Of a stretch of DNA of 64,000 bases, positions 18,124-26,002 are shown piece by piece (the first letter of the stretch is position 1; each line of letters opens with the position of its first letter). The notes under the pieces were generated by a model, which searched no databases, was not told the DNA's origin, and saw nothing but the letters and a program-made list of their open reading frames with translations. The translations under genes and the position numbers were made by a program. Source of the stretch: Sphingomonas sanxanigenens DSM 19645 = NX02 (lineage in GTDB: Bacteria > Pseudomonadota > Alphaproteobacteria > Sphingomonadales > Sphingomonadaceae); the NCBI RefSeq assembly GCF_000512205.2, contig NZ_CP006644.1, forward strand, positions 744,001 through 808,000, in the 5' to 3' direction.

Positions 18124-18834
18124 ATGACGATCGCCTTCATGGACATGCCGACCGCCGCCTCCGCCGCGCTGCCCCATGCCGGGCGCCGCTTCGCCGCCTT
18201 CCTGTTCGACATGGACGGCACGCTGATCACCAGCATCGATTCCGCCAACCGGGCCTGGACGCGCTGGGCGGCGATGCGCGGCTTCGATCCCGCCCATGTC
18301 ATCTCGATCATGCATGGCGTGCGCACGGTGGAAACGATGAAGCGGCTGGGGGTCGCCGATCCGGAGGCGGAGGCGGCGTGGATCACCCGCACCGAGATCG
18401 AGGATACCGAAGGCGTCGTGCCGATCGCGGGCGTGGCGGAATTCCTCGCCACCATTCCGGCCGGGCGCTGGGCGATCGTCACCTCGGCATCGCGCGCGTT
18501 GGCCGAGGCACGGCTCGCGCGCGCCGGCATCGCGGTCCCGCCGGTGCTGGTCACCGCGGAGGATGTCGAGCGCGGCAAGCCCGATCCCGCCTGCTTCCTG
18601 CTCGGCGCCGCGCGGCTGGGGGTCGATCCCGTGCGCTGCCTGGTGCTGGAGGATACGCTCGCGGGTCTGGCCGCGGCCGACGCCGCGGGCGCTGCCGGCC
18701 TCGCCATCACCGTCACCCACAGCCACCCGATCGCCACCGCGCACCCGGCCATTCGCGACTATCGCGGGCTCGCGGTGGCGGCCGGCGCGGATGGCCTCGC
18801 GATCGTTCGTTCCGGGCCGCACGGCGCGGGGTGA
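18124..18834 (+). CDS. HAD-family phosphatase
   Basis: Cytoplasmic phosphatase of 236 residues. Motif I is FDMDGTLI with the nucleophile and acid/base aspartates, motif II is the TSAS stretch (IVTSASRALAE), and motifs III/IV are GKPDPACF and LVLEDTLAG. The helical cap between motifs I and II places it with the sugar-phosphate phosphatase/phosphomutase subgroup. The start may instead be ATG 18139; 18124 is chosen for GGCAGG upstream. The substrate is unknown, and neighbours do not help. Confidence 0.88.
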   Translation: MTIAFMDMPTAASAALPHAGRRFAAFLFDMDGTLITSIDSANRAWTRWAAMRGFDPAHVISIMHGVRTVETMKRLGVADPEAEAAWITRTEIEDTEGVVPIAGVAEFLATIPAGRWAIVTSASRALAEARLARAGIAVPPVLVTAEDVERGKPDPACFLLGAARLGVDPVRCLVLEDTLAGLAAADAAGAAGLAITVTHSHPIATAHPAIRDYRGLAVAAGADGLAIVRSGPHGAG

Positions 18835-18932
18835 GCCGCGATCCCCGCGTCCCGCGCGCGCCGAACCGCGTTGCGTTTTTGCCCATGCTGCTGCATAGGC
18901 GGCGCACCAGGTCGCCCGAACGAGCATGGCTT

Positions 18933-18972
18933 GGCTGAGAGATGATATGCGCTCCCGCTTGATCGAGGGAGG
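18933..18972 (+). promoter_or_regulatory. Conserved leader with SD-hiding hairpin, copy A
   Basis: Contains GGCTGAGAGA (18933-18942), six variable bases, then GCGCTCCCGCTT (18949-18960). Its CTCCC at 18952-18956 can pair with GGGAG at 18967-18971, which is the SD of the small gene at 18977. The same sequence and the same possible pairing occur before the gene at 19339, so this is probably a translational control element. Confidence 0.5.
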
Positions 18973-18976
18973 CCGC

Positions 18977-19204
18977 ATGTCGCGCGTCATCAATGTATCA
19001 TTTTCCGAAGCCGATGTGCGCAAGCGCTGCGGCGAACAGGGCGTTCTGATCAGTGCGATCGAGCCGTTGCTGTCGGGCGGAACCCGCATCGTGCTGACGA
19101 GTGCCGAGGGAACGCTCAAGATGAAGCGCGTGTTCGGCGACAAGAACATCATCCCGGGCAAGGTGCGCCGCGCGCCGACGCGCCTGATGGGTGGGGCCTA
19201 CTAG
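18977..19204 (+). CDS. Small conserved protein, paralogue of the protein at 43816
   Basis: A 75-residue protein with a good SD (GGGAGG, four bases before ATG 18977). It shares a pattern with the 77-residue protein at 43816: both begin MSR-IN, have a cysteine about 16-18 residues in, and share an AIE-L-SGGTRIV/VV core followed by an acidic-to-basic stretch. The basic C-terminus (KVRRAPTRL) suggests nucleic-acid contact, but nothing proves it. Its leader shows a hairpin that could hide the SD. Confidence 0.65.
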   Translation: MSRVINVSFSEADVRKRCGEQGVLISAIEPLLSGGTRIVLTSAEGTLKMKRVFGDKNIIPGKVRRAPTRLMGGAY

Positions 19205-19291
19205 GACGACGTGCGCGCCGTTTCGCCTTGCAAAAAGGCGGACGGGCGGGCATTCGGGGCAATCGTTCGCATCCCCATCGTAGGCGCGGCC

Positions 19292-19331
19292 GGCTGAGAG
19301 ACCAATCGCGCTCCCGCTTACAGTCCGGGAG
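19292..19331 (+). promoter_or_regulatory. Conserved leader with SD-hiding hairpin, copy B
   Basis: Second copy of GGCTGAGAGA (19292-19301), six variable bases and GCGCTCCCGCTT (19308-19319). Here CTCCCG (19311-19316) pairs perfectly with CGGGAG (19326-19331), which contains the SD of the gene at 19339. Sequence outside the two blocks differs from copy A while the pairing is kept. Confidence 0.5.
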
Positions 19332-19338
19332 TTCGCCT

Positions 19339-19521
19339 ATGGATCCAGACACGCAACCCGATCGTCCCCACGCGACGACCCTTCGTGCCGCTATCCCTGC
19401 TTCGCTGCGTGTCGGCACGGCGCGCAGCGCGCTCGCCGCGGGCTACGCAGCCCGGATCGACGCGCTGCGGCTACGGCTGCGGACGGGCGAGGGCAGGGAT
19501 CCGAAAGCGGCGCGGCCATGA
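19339..19521 (+). CDS. Small hypothetical protein
   Basis: A 60-residue protein rich in alanine and arginine. ATG 19339 has GGGAG seven bases upstream, within the conserved leader hairpin. Its second half (LAAGYAARIDALRLRLRTGEG) could form one basic helix. No family was recognised. The main support for it being real is the leader it shares with the gene 360 bases upstream. Confidence 0.45.
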   Translation: MDPDTQPDRPHATTLRAAIPASLRVGTARSALAAGYAARIDALRLRLRTGEGRDPKAARP

Positions 19522-19575
19522 TCGCCCGGCCTCCCTTGCCCGACGCGGTGCCATCCGCGGAGGGATGCCGCGTCG

Positions 19576-19809
19576 ATGCGCTATAGGCCCGGCGCCGATT
19601 CGCCGGCGGCTGGTGATCCAGGCGCCGCCGCGCGCGCGGCGCAGCCGCAGCGATGGACGCAAACCGATATCACCGATCTACGGCGGCGGCTGGCGCTGGG
19701 CGAAACCGAATCCCAGATTGCCGACGGCCTCATGCGGCCGCAGGAGGATATACGCCGGATGGCGGCGCGGCTTGGGCTCTTGTCGCGGCTGATCCCGCCG
19801 CAAGGCTGA
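19576..19809 (+). CDS. Small HTH-like protein
   Basis: A 77-residue protein with a disordered, alanine-rich start. Residues 27-68 (WTQTDITDLRRRLALGETESQ onward) look like a helix-turn-helix of the kind found in short regulators that scan for 'W-x-x-x-D-x-x-L'. The 59-residue protein at 50791 has the same plan (EWTDVDLDRVARFHDRGLSA). GGAGGG lies 11 bases before the ATG. Function is unknown; DNA binding is inferred only. Confidence 0.5.
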   Translation: MRYRPGADSPAAGDPGAAARAAQPQRWTQTDITDLRRRLALGETESQIADGLMRPQEDIRRMAARLGLLSRLIPPQG

Positions 19810-19830
19810 GCGGACCGGGGGCGCCCGAGC

Positions 19831-20256
19831 TCAGCGATCGGTAAGGCGCCGCACCACCGGGCGCACCGTCGCGCAGGCGGGTGTGCCGTCCCTGCCGGTG
19901 CCGTTGACCGTCGTTTCGATAACGCTGCCGCCATCGACGGCGCGATCCAGCCATGCCGGATCGATATCGTGGATGTCGATCTTCATCCGGCGCGACCAGG
20001 GCGAGGCGGGGTCGCCGGCGAGATCGCCGATGCGGATATGGACGAAGCGCCGCACCGGGCCTTCGCGGCGCACCTGATCGCCGAAAAATCTGGGGCCGGG
20101 GCCGACGCGTATCGGCAGCTCGAACACCAGCGGCTCGCCGTTCCGCGAGGCTTTCGGATCGAGCGGACGATCATCCTTCGCCTGCAGGCTGTGGAGAACA
20201 CCGACCACCGGATGCTCGACAATGATCCGCAGCCGGATCTCGCTTCGCTCTGGCAT
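19831..20256 (-). CDS. DUF5990-like protein
   Basis: A 141-residue cytoplasmic protein. The run EIRLRIIVEHPVVGVLHSLQ, the central FELPIRVGPGPRFFGDQVRR and the FVHIRIGDLAGD stretch resemble the DUF5990 family as I remember it, in which a small beta-rich domain precedes a conserved F-x-G-x-x-V region. No function is known for that family. It lies 57 bases downstream of a small gene on the same strand and may be cotranscribed with it. Confidence 0.55.
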   Translation of the reverse strand: MPERSEIRLRIIVEHPVVGVLHSLQAKDDRPLDPKASRNGEPLVFELPIRVGPGPRFFGDQVRREGPVRRFVHIRIGDLAGDPASPWSRRMKIDIHDIDPAWLDRAVDGGSVIETTVNGTGRDGTPACATVRPVVRRLTDR

Positions 20257-20312
20257 CGCTCGCTAGCGCAGCGTGCCGCGCCGCTGCATCGCAAGGGCGG
20301 ATGCGGGCCGGT

Positions 20313-20492
20313 TCAGGACCGCGTCGAAACCACGAGGTCGGCGAAACGTCGCGCCTCGGCCTCGCGCAGGCCGGTGACCACGAGGCGCCGGGTCAGTTCG
20401 CTGCGATCGAGCCGATCGCCCCGATATGCTCCGACCCAGCGCCGTACCGCGATCAGCTCAGCGGTCGTCATGTTCGACATGCTGTGCGCCAT
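20313..20492 (-). CDS. Very small hypothetical protein
   Basis: A 59-residue soluble protein with a clear SD (GGAGAGG just before ATG 20492). It is mostly helical and charged (AELIAVRRWVGAYRGDRLD, then RSELTRRLVVTGLREAEARR). No family was recognised. The AT-rich sequence just upstream on the minus strand looks like a promoter region. Confidence 0.5.
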   Translation of the reverse strand: MAHSMSNMTTAELIAVRRWVGAYRGDRLDRSELTRRLVVTGLREAEARRFADLVVSTRS

Positions 20493-20578
20493 GATCCTCT
20501 CCAAGATGCATGAGTCGCGGCGCATTATAATCGGGTTCGGGCGCCGCGGCACCTCTTTCGTGATCAGGCGCTGCCGCC

Positions 20579-21355
20579 CTATTTCTTCAGCATCTTCACG
20601 ACCTCGTCGGTGGTCCACAGGCCGTTCGCCATGTAGCGGAAGTTGATGAGGGCAGAGAGGTTGCCGTCCCCCTCGGGAAGCTTGGGCGCGGCGATGGCAT
20701 CGCGCACCACGCCCACCTCGAACCCCTCTTCCAGGAACTGGCGCACATGCGATTCGACGCACATGTTGGAAAGCATGCCGACGACGATCACCTGGTCGAT
20801 GCGCTGCTTGCGCAACTGGAACGAGAGGTCGTTGACCTGCTGGCCGTAGAGCTTGTGGGGTGACGCGATGATCGTCTTGCCATCGAGGATATAGGGTTTG
20901 AACTCGGCGAGGAAGTCGGCGCCCGATCCTTCGAACCCCTCGAGCGTATAGGGGCCCTTGCGATCGAACACACCGATGTCGTGCTGGAAGATCTCAAGCG
21001 GCCCCTGCACCCGCCACTGATGATCCCAGCGATAATAATGGTGCGGGGAAATCGCGACGACCATGCCCGCCGCCTTCGCCGCCGCGAACAATTGGTGGAG
21101 GTGGGGGATCAGCCTTTGCTGCGTCACCGCTTCGCCCACCACCGGCCACGCCTTGCCCTTGGGATCCATGAAGTCGTTCTGCGGATCGATCACCACCAGC
21201 GCGGCGCGCGAAGGATCGGGAATCATCGAACCCTTCTTGAGCGCGGGGTTGGGCGGATCGGCATAGGGCGGAACCTGCGCCGACGCCGCGGCAGGCAGGA
21301 GCAGCAGGCCGATGGCGGCGGCGAAGGCGGCGAACGAAGCGGGCGCGCGAGGCAT
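20579..21355 (-). CDS. Exported isochorismatase-family cysteine hydrolase
   Basis: A 258-residue protein with a signal peptide (to about residue 26, PAAASAQ), so it should be periplasmic. Catalytic features of the family are present: the aspartate in ALVVIDPQNDF, a lysine in the middle of the fold, and the nucleophilic cysteine in VVGMLSNMCVESHVR. The family hydrolyses amides, ureido acids or vinyl ethers; the substrate is not known here. SD GGAGGG lies four bases before ATG 21355. Export is unusual for the family, which is mostly cytoplasmic. Confidence 0.85.
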   Translation of the reverse strand: MPRAPASFAAFAAAIGLLLLPAAASAQVPPYADPPNPALKKGSMIPDPSRAALVVIDPQNDFMDPKGKAWPVVGEAVTQQRLIPHLHQLFAAAKAAGMVVAISPHHYYRWDHQWRVQGPLEIFQHDIGVFDRKGPYTLEGFEGSGADFLAEFKPYILDGKTIIASPHKLYGQQVNDLSFQLRKQRIDQVIVVGMLSNMCVESHVRQFLEEGFEVGVVRDAIAAPKLPEGDGNLSALINFRYMANGLWTTDEVVKMLKK

Positions 21356-21516
21356 CAATCCCTCCAAATGCTGGGGCTGCCGGGCGCCGCCATTTGCTGC
21401 ACCCGGCCGGTGCTGATTGTATTCAGCGCAGGCCGGCCGGCGCGACCATGCCGAGGGTGGGTTTGGATCGCCCCAAGGGCCAGGTGGGGCGGGCCAAAGG
21501 ATTGGCTTGGCCCCAG

Positions 21517-21547
21517 AAAAAACGGCCCGGCGGAGACCGCCGGGCCG
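21517..21547 (-). terminator. Strong intrinsic terminator on the minus strand
   Basis: Eleven-base perfect GC stem (21523-21533 with 21537-21547, three-base loop), followed on the minus strand by six T (21522-21517). It is textbook Rho-independent in shape. It would stop transcripts arriving from above 21548 on the minus strand, where no gene is annotated. Confidence 0.75.
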
Positions 21548-21830
21548 GAAGTGAGATCGATCCCTCAGAAACCGATCCGGGTCGCCCGCGCCCCATGGTG
21601 GAGGTGCGCGATTCGGGCAACCGCCGCTCCTGCAAACGACCAAAAACAGGCGACAAACGGCGCAACGCGCAATGCCGGGCGACGAACGACATGATGGGCC
21701 GGCGCAGGGGCACCGGCACCTTCCTCGCTGCTTTTTCCCACCCCCGGTCGGGAACCGCGCGACCGGCTCCGTCTTAGGTTCAGCTTCGCGCTGCTAGCAG
21801 CGCGAACCGAACAAAGGAGTTTTCGACGTC
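21548..21830 (-). other. Unassigned stretch upstream of the minus-strand terminator; 22-base palindrome
   Basis: About 280 bases between the terminator and the lipoprotein gene at 21831. On the minus strand they could encode a short RNA or a peptide of about 40 residues ending at 21567, but no convincing start was found. A perfect 22-base palindrome (21785-21806, centre TGCTAGCA) sits 25 bases before the lipoprotein start and may be an operator. The rest of the gap, 21356-21516, shows nothing clear. Confidence 0.4.
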
Positions 21831-22373
21831 GTGATCCATGCTTCCCTTCGATCTCTGGCCCTGGCCCCGGCGCTTGCGCTGGGCGGCGCGCTTGCGCTGG
21901 GTGCCTGTGCGGCCGACACGTCCGGCATCGGCTCCACCCCCGCGCCCGCAGCCGGCGAGACGATCGCGGTCTCGGTCGGGCCATGCTTCGGCTTCTGTCC
22001 GGTCTATCAGGTCAGCATCGCACCCGACGGTGCGGTGACCTTCACGGGCGAACGCCACACCGAAGTGATCGGCGAGCGCAAGGCAGCGGCGGGGGCCGCG
22101 ACCTACAAGGCGGTGGCGCGCGACCTGGCGCCGTTCCGCCCGGTCGACGGCACCACCGCGCGCGTGGATTGCGAGGCGGCGATCACCGACACCTCGACCT
22201 ACACCATCACCTGGACCGACACGGCTGGCCGCCAGACCGTGGCGACGCACCAGAGCCGTTGCTCGGGTGGCCCGGGCAAGGCGCTGGATGCGGTGCTGGG
22301 CACGCTGCCGGAGCAACTCGGCATCGCCGGCTGGGCGAAGCAGGTCACGCGGCCGGGGGTGTCGCGCGGCTGA
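21831..22373 (+). CDS. DUF6438-like lipoprotein
   Basis: A 180-residue lipoprotein: hydrophobic leader followed by a lipobox (LALGAC) that should be lipidated at Cys26. The segment VGPCFGFCPVYQVSIAPDG matches the PCFGxCPxY signature of the DUF6438 domain as I know it, and two more cysteines (DCEAA, SRCSGG) may pair in the periplasm. The start is GTG 21831 with AAAGGAG upstream at a slightly long spacing. Function is unknown. Confidence 0.7.
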   Translation: MIHASLRSLALAPALALGGALALGACAADTSGIGSTPAPAAGETIAVSVGPCFGFCPVYQVSIAPDGAVTFTGERHTEVIGERKAAAGAATYKAVARDLAPFRPVDGTTARVDCEAAITDTSTYTITWTDTAGRQTVATHQSRCSGGPGKALDAVLGTLPEQLGIAGWAKQVTRPGVSRG

Positions 22374-22416
22374 TCCGACGGGTCGGCCTTCTCGGGCGTG
22401 TACGCGCGATCAGACT

Positions 22417-22447
22417 CTCCTCCCCGACGTTTCGCGCCGGGGAGGAG
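22417..22447. repeat. Hairpin of the CTCCCCG/CGGGGAG family
   Basis: Ten-base perfect stem (CTCCTCCCCG 22417-22426, complement 22438-22447) with an 11-base loop whose sequence (ACG...GCGC) resembles the loop of the 14851 copy. It lies 44 bases after the DUF6438-like gene and has no T-run. Confidence 0.6.
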
Positions 22448-22585
22448 CGTGGCTGGGCCGTGCGATCCTCCCGGCCCCCGCTGCATCCGTTCCATGATCC
22501 GAAAAGGCGGCGGCGGGGACCATCTGCCCCTTCCGCGCGCGTCCGCACGGCCCCATAATGCGCCTCTCTCGACAAGGAGATCGCG

Positions 22586-22948
22586 ATGAGCGTGCTTGAT
22601 GGAATCCTGGGCCAGCTGGGCGGCAATATCGACGTCGCCAATATGGCGGCCAAGCTGGGGATCAGCCCGGCGATGGCGGAAAAGGCGATCGCGGCGCTGG
22701 GGCAGGCGCATCAGCAGCCCGGCGATACGGTGGCGGGCGCCGCCGCCAAGACCGGGCTCGGCACTGACATACTCAGCCAGATCGTGCATCATATCGGTGG
22801 CGAAGGATCGCTCTCGCGCTTCGCGAGCCTGCTCAACGAACACCCGCAGGCGGCCGGCATCCTCGGCATGCTCGACAAGGATGGCGATGGCAACCCGCTC
22901 AACGACATCGCCGGCATGGCGAAGGGGCTGTTCGGGGGCAAAAGCTGA
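22586..22948 (+). CDS. Small cytoplasmic protein with EF-hand-like loop
   Basis: A 120-residue protein with no signal peptide and a strong SD (AAGGAGA). It consists of helices resembling a DUF937/YidB-type fold (MSVLDGILGQLGG, LGISPAMAEKAIAALG, LSQIVHHIGG), then a single calcium-loop-like DKDGDGNPLND near the C-terminus. Whether that loop binds calcium is not known. It is a single-gene unit. Confidence 0.6.
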   Translation: MSVLDGILGQLGGNIDVANMAAKLGISPAMAEKAIAALGQAHQQPGDTVAGAAAKTGLGTDILSQIVHHIGGEGSLSRFASLLNEHPQAAGILGMLDKDGDGNPLNDIAGMAKGLFGGKS

Positions 22949-23016
22949 GGCCCATCGGCGCGGGGGCGGCGGCGCGGCCGCCCATCGTTCCGTCCGGTCG
23001 ATAAGGCGGGCGCCTG

Positions 23017-23592
23017 TCAGCCATAAGCGGACATGTCGCCCAACGGGTTCCGGGCATCGCAATATGCCAGGATCTCGTCGGGAGATTTGCCCTCGTTCAT
23101 CATTCTGGCAACATTGCCGAAGCGGTCCCACATGAAGGAATGGGTCTGCGTGCCCTGCGCCCAGGGACCGCAATAGAGATACTCGTTGATGAACCGGCTG
23201 GCGTAGGCGAGGATATTGCCCATCTCGTCGATCCTCGCGGGCGGCGTGCACAGGTCTGTGTTCAAGAGCGCTGGCTGACCGCCGATATTGGGGATGAGCC
23301 TGACAGTGGTTTCGTCGATGGCGATCTGCCTGACGGTCGCGGGAATGAACATCGCGTGGATGTAGGGCGCGCGTACCGTTCCCATCGCCCGTACGATGGT
23401 GCAATCCGATCTTTGTGCCTGCGCGGGAATATATTCGAAAAGCGAAAGATAACCCGATTCGAAATAGTGGGGCACACCATCATAGCTCATATGCTGTGCC
23501 GGCGAGGTGTGGGTTCGATTGACGTTCGGCAGGGTGCCTTTGACGATAGGGTCATGGTCGGCGCGCAGGAATAGCCGGTAAGTGTCTGGCAT
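23017..23592 (-). CDS. Hypothetical protein, lower GC
   Basis: A 191-residue soluble protein with no signal peptide. It is rich in tyrosine, histidine and asparagine (HYFESGYLSLFEYIP, LLNTDLCTPPARIDE) and has three separated cysteines. GC is visibly lower than in its neighbours, which suggests transfer. A weak SD (GGA) precedes ATG 23592. No family was recognised. It is followed by an intergenic region and not obviously linked to the Nudix gene behind it. Confidence 0.65.
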   Translation of the reverse strand: MPDTYRLFLRADHDPIVKGTLPNVNRTHTSPAQHMSYDGVPHYFESGYLSLFEYIPAQAQRSDCTIVRAMGTVRAPYIHAMFIPATVRQIAIDETTVRLIPNIGGQPALLNTDLCTPPARIDEMGNILAYASRFINEYLYCGPWAQGTQTHSFMWDRFGNVARMMNEGKSPDEILAYCDARNPLGDMSAYG

Positions 23593-23704
23593 GGATCGGT
23601 TCCGTAACAGGCGAATGGGTCGGGCAATGCCTTGCCTAGGCGGTGCCGCGCTACCGGAGCGCGCCCATCGCGCCGCCCGTTCGCTACGGTTGCAATCGCC
23701 GTGC

Positions 23705-24178
23705 CTACCAGTCGCGCATGCCCACCGCGCCGCTGCGATATTCGGCGATGCGCCGGCGCGTCGCGGGGGAGAGGTCGGCCGGCAGCGCGTCGGCGGCGAA
23801 CCAGCGCGCCTCGGCGATCTCGCGCGGGTCGGCGGGGTGGAGGCGGGGCACCTGCGCCGCCGGAACGCTGGCGGCGAACAGCACGACATGGTCGTCCTTG
23901 CCCTCGCGGACATTGTGATAGACGCCCACGATCCGCTCGACGTGGATGTCGGTGAGGCCCACTTCCTCGGCGACCTCGCGGTGGAGCGCGGTCGCCACGC
24001 TCTCCCCCTTGTCCACGCCGCCGCCGGGCAGATACCAGTGCGGCATGTAGGTGTGGCGCACCAGCGCGATGCGGCCGTCCGCGTCGTGCAGCAGGGCACG
24101 CACGCCCAAGGTGCGCGGGCGGCGGATGCGCCACCACAGGCGCGCCGCCTTGATGATCAGCCGGTGATAGAGAGCCAT
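23705..24178 (-). CDS. Nudix hydrolase
   Basis: A 157-residue hydrolase. The Nudix box reads GGGVDKGE, seven residues, then REVAEEVGL: G-x5-E-x7-R-E-x2-E-E-x-G, complete with all metal-binding glutamates. It would split a nucleoside diphosphate linked to X. The N-terminal LWWRIRRPRTLGVRALL segment is typical of this group. Start ATG 24178 was taken; ATG 24184 would add two residues. The substrate is unknown. Confidence 0.88.
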   Translation of the reverse strand: MALYHRLIIKAARLWWRIRRPRTLGVRALLHDADGRIALVRHTYMPHWYLPGGGVDKGESVATALHREVAEEVGLTDIHVERIVGVYHNVREGKDDHVVLFAASVPAAQVPRLHPADPREIAEARWFAADALPADLSPATRRRIAEYRSGAVGMRDW

Positions 24179-24425
24179 GCGCATCTTCGATACCGCGACG
24201 GACGCCGCCGCGCGATCGGGAATCACGCGCTCCGGTCCGGCTTGCCGCGGGTGGGCGCCGTCACGCCCGCTTGACGCGCGGCGGGATTGCCAATTCCGAA
24301 AAGATGACCGATCCGTTCTGTCGAAGAAAAAGCGGGACCCGGCTCGCGGCGTCGGCGACGCGGTTCCGGGGCGCTCGGCGCAAACCGCGGGTGTCCGTAG
24401 CGGCGATGACAGGAGAGGCCCGACG

Positions 24426-24833
24426 ATGTCCGAACCCGTGCTGCTCTCCGGCGGCAACCCGCAGATCCCCAAGGGCGATGGCGCCGCGCCGGTGGCGGCC
24501 TATATCGCGGCGATGCCGGGGTGGAAGCAGGCGGTCGGCAGCCGGATCGATGCCCTGATCGTGGCTGCGGTGCCCGATGTGCGGAAGGCGGTGAAGTGGA
24601 ACTCGCCGCTCTATGGGGTCGCGGGGCAGGGCTGGTTCCTGGGCATCCACTGCCTCACCCGCTATGTGAAGATCGCCTTCTTCCGCGGCGCCGCGCTCGA
24701 GCCGCTGCCGCCGGTGGGATCGAAGACCCCGGACGCGCGCTATCTCCATATCCATGAGGACGATGCGTGGGACGAGGCGCAGTTCACCGCCTGGGTGAAG
24801 CAGGCGGCGGCGATACCCGGCTGGGTGCCATGA
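24426..24833 (+). CDS. DUF1801 (YdhG-like) protein
   Basis: A 135-residue cytoplasmic protein. Residues 30-60 (PGWKQAVGSRIDALIVAAVPD) and the AVKWNSPLYG turn are typical of the DUF1801 fold, a small domain of unknown biochemical role. SD AGGAGAGG lies well placed before ATG 24426. It stands alone between the divergent Nudix gene and a broken GFA gene. Confidence 0.78.
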   Translation: MSEPVLLSGGNPQIPKGDGAAPVAAYIAAMPGWKQAVGSRIDALIVAAVPDVRKAVKWNSPLYGVAGQGWFLGIHCLTRYVKIAFFRGAALEPLPPVGSKTPDARYLHIHEDDAWDEAQFTAWVKQAAAIPGWVP

Positions 24834-24884
24834 GCAGAGGCGCATGGGCGAGGATGCGAAGACACCGTCCGAACTGATCCGTCC

Positions 24885-25062
24885 GAACCATCGCGCCGCC
24901 CGCGAAGGGCGGGGTGCCGCGATTGGTGCAGACCCTGTGGTGGATGGCGGGACGATAGAATTCATGGCCGCCGGGTCGACCCGCCCCCCGATCGGCCGTG
25001 AACTGCGCCGCGGGCACGAAGGTGAGGTGGAAGCCGTTGTGCCGGCAATGCGCGCCGTTTCA
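24885..25062 (-). pseudogene. Decayed GFA-family gene fragment
   Basis: Reading the minus strand gives pieces of a GFA (glutathione-dependent formaldehyde-activating) protein: a CRHNGFHLTFVPAAQFTADRG segment with the expected cysteine, then a middle part that cannot be aligned, then HHRVCTNRGTPPF, which matches the conserved C-terminal half except that the second cysteine reads arginine. No single frame covers the domain. Complete members lie at 47395, 50973 and 53049. The N-terminal cysteine motif is missing, so this is most likely a relic. Confidence 0.45.
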
Positions 25063-25300
25063 CGAGCTGGCCTTCGCCCGAGGCGCTCCCGCCACGATGA
25101 ATGCCATCGCGCCGCCATGGCAACTGCCGGACGGACGATATTTTCCTCCCTTTTTGCGCCGAGTTGCGGCGGAGGATAAGCGATCGGTAAGGATTTGGCG
25201 CGAGAAGCGCATTTCCCGCAGCGGGCATGGCGGCCGGACCAGGTTCAAACGGTTCATGCCCGTGCGGGTGGTGACAGATGCTTCATGTGGGGGAAGCGCT

Positions 25301-25798
25301 ATGGTTGCAGCGCTCGTCGATGCGCTGTTCCGGGATTATGGCGAAGCCGTGTCGAGCGGCGCGATCGAACGCGTCCAGCAGATGTGGTCGTTCCCGGCAT
25401 TCATGATGTTCGATGGCCGGCAGGTCGTGCTCGATGCCGCGGCGTTCGGCGAAAACAGCAAGCGGCTCGACGCCTTCTATCGCGGGCACGGCATGGCACG
25501 GATCGATTATGACGTGATCGAACTGCTCTGCCTCACGCCGACGACGGCGAGCGTGCGCACGATCGTGCGGCTTTACGATTCGGAGGATCGCATCGTCACC
25601 CAATGGGCGCACGTCCATCTGCTGAGCGATACCGAGGACGGGCTCAGGATCGCGGCGGCGCTGCCCGATGAGGAAATGCGCGCCTGGGATGCTTTGGCGA
25701 TGACGCCGGGCGGCCGGGACCGGCGCGCCGGCCCCACCCCCATGAGGCCCGGCAAGCGCGCCGTCGAAGGACGTCAGCGCTCGCCAGGCCTGACCTGA
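25301..25798 (+). CDS. NTF2/SnoaL-like hypothetical protein
   Basis: A 165-residue soluble protein. The N-terminal helix and the arrangement MWSFPAFMMFDGRQVVLDAAA followed by two strand-rich blocks are like the cone-shaped NTF2-like fold. No catalytic residues are evident. ATG 25301 has a purine-rich SD (GGGGAAG). The C-terminal 30 residues, rich in proline and arginine, look disordered. Function is unknown. Confidence 0.55.
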   Translation: MVAALVDALFRDYGEAVSSGAIERVQQMWSFPAFMMFDGRQVVLDAAAFGENSKRLDAFYRGHGMARIDYDVIELLCLTPTTASVRTIVRLYDSEDRIVTQWAHVHLLSDTEDGLRIAAALPDEEMRAWDALAMTPGGRDRRAGPTPMRPGKRAVEGRQRSPGLT

Positions 25799-26002
25799 GC
25801 CGCGTTCGGGGGGGAGGGGGCGGCCCCGGTCGATCGGTAAATGGGAATCGCCGGCCGGGTTGCAAGGCCTCGCCCCGGGCAGGTGATCGGCGCGTGAATT
25901 CTTGCCTGATCGTTTCGGCGGCGGTGTTGCTGCGAAGCCGCATAAGTTCCAGAATTGCAGGCAATGCATGGGTTGGCATGCAAATCCCGCAAGACGCGAA
26001 TT

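Noticed and set aside
18933-18960. TPP riboswitch, because of CTGAGA
   Set aside because: Only the CTGAGA string fits; no further conserved THI-box elements are present and the genes are not thiamine-related.
19518-19586. 22-residue reading frame overlapping the end of the 19339 gene
   Set aside because: Too short to support, although its ATG overlaps the previous stop; kept only as a note.
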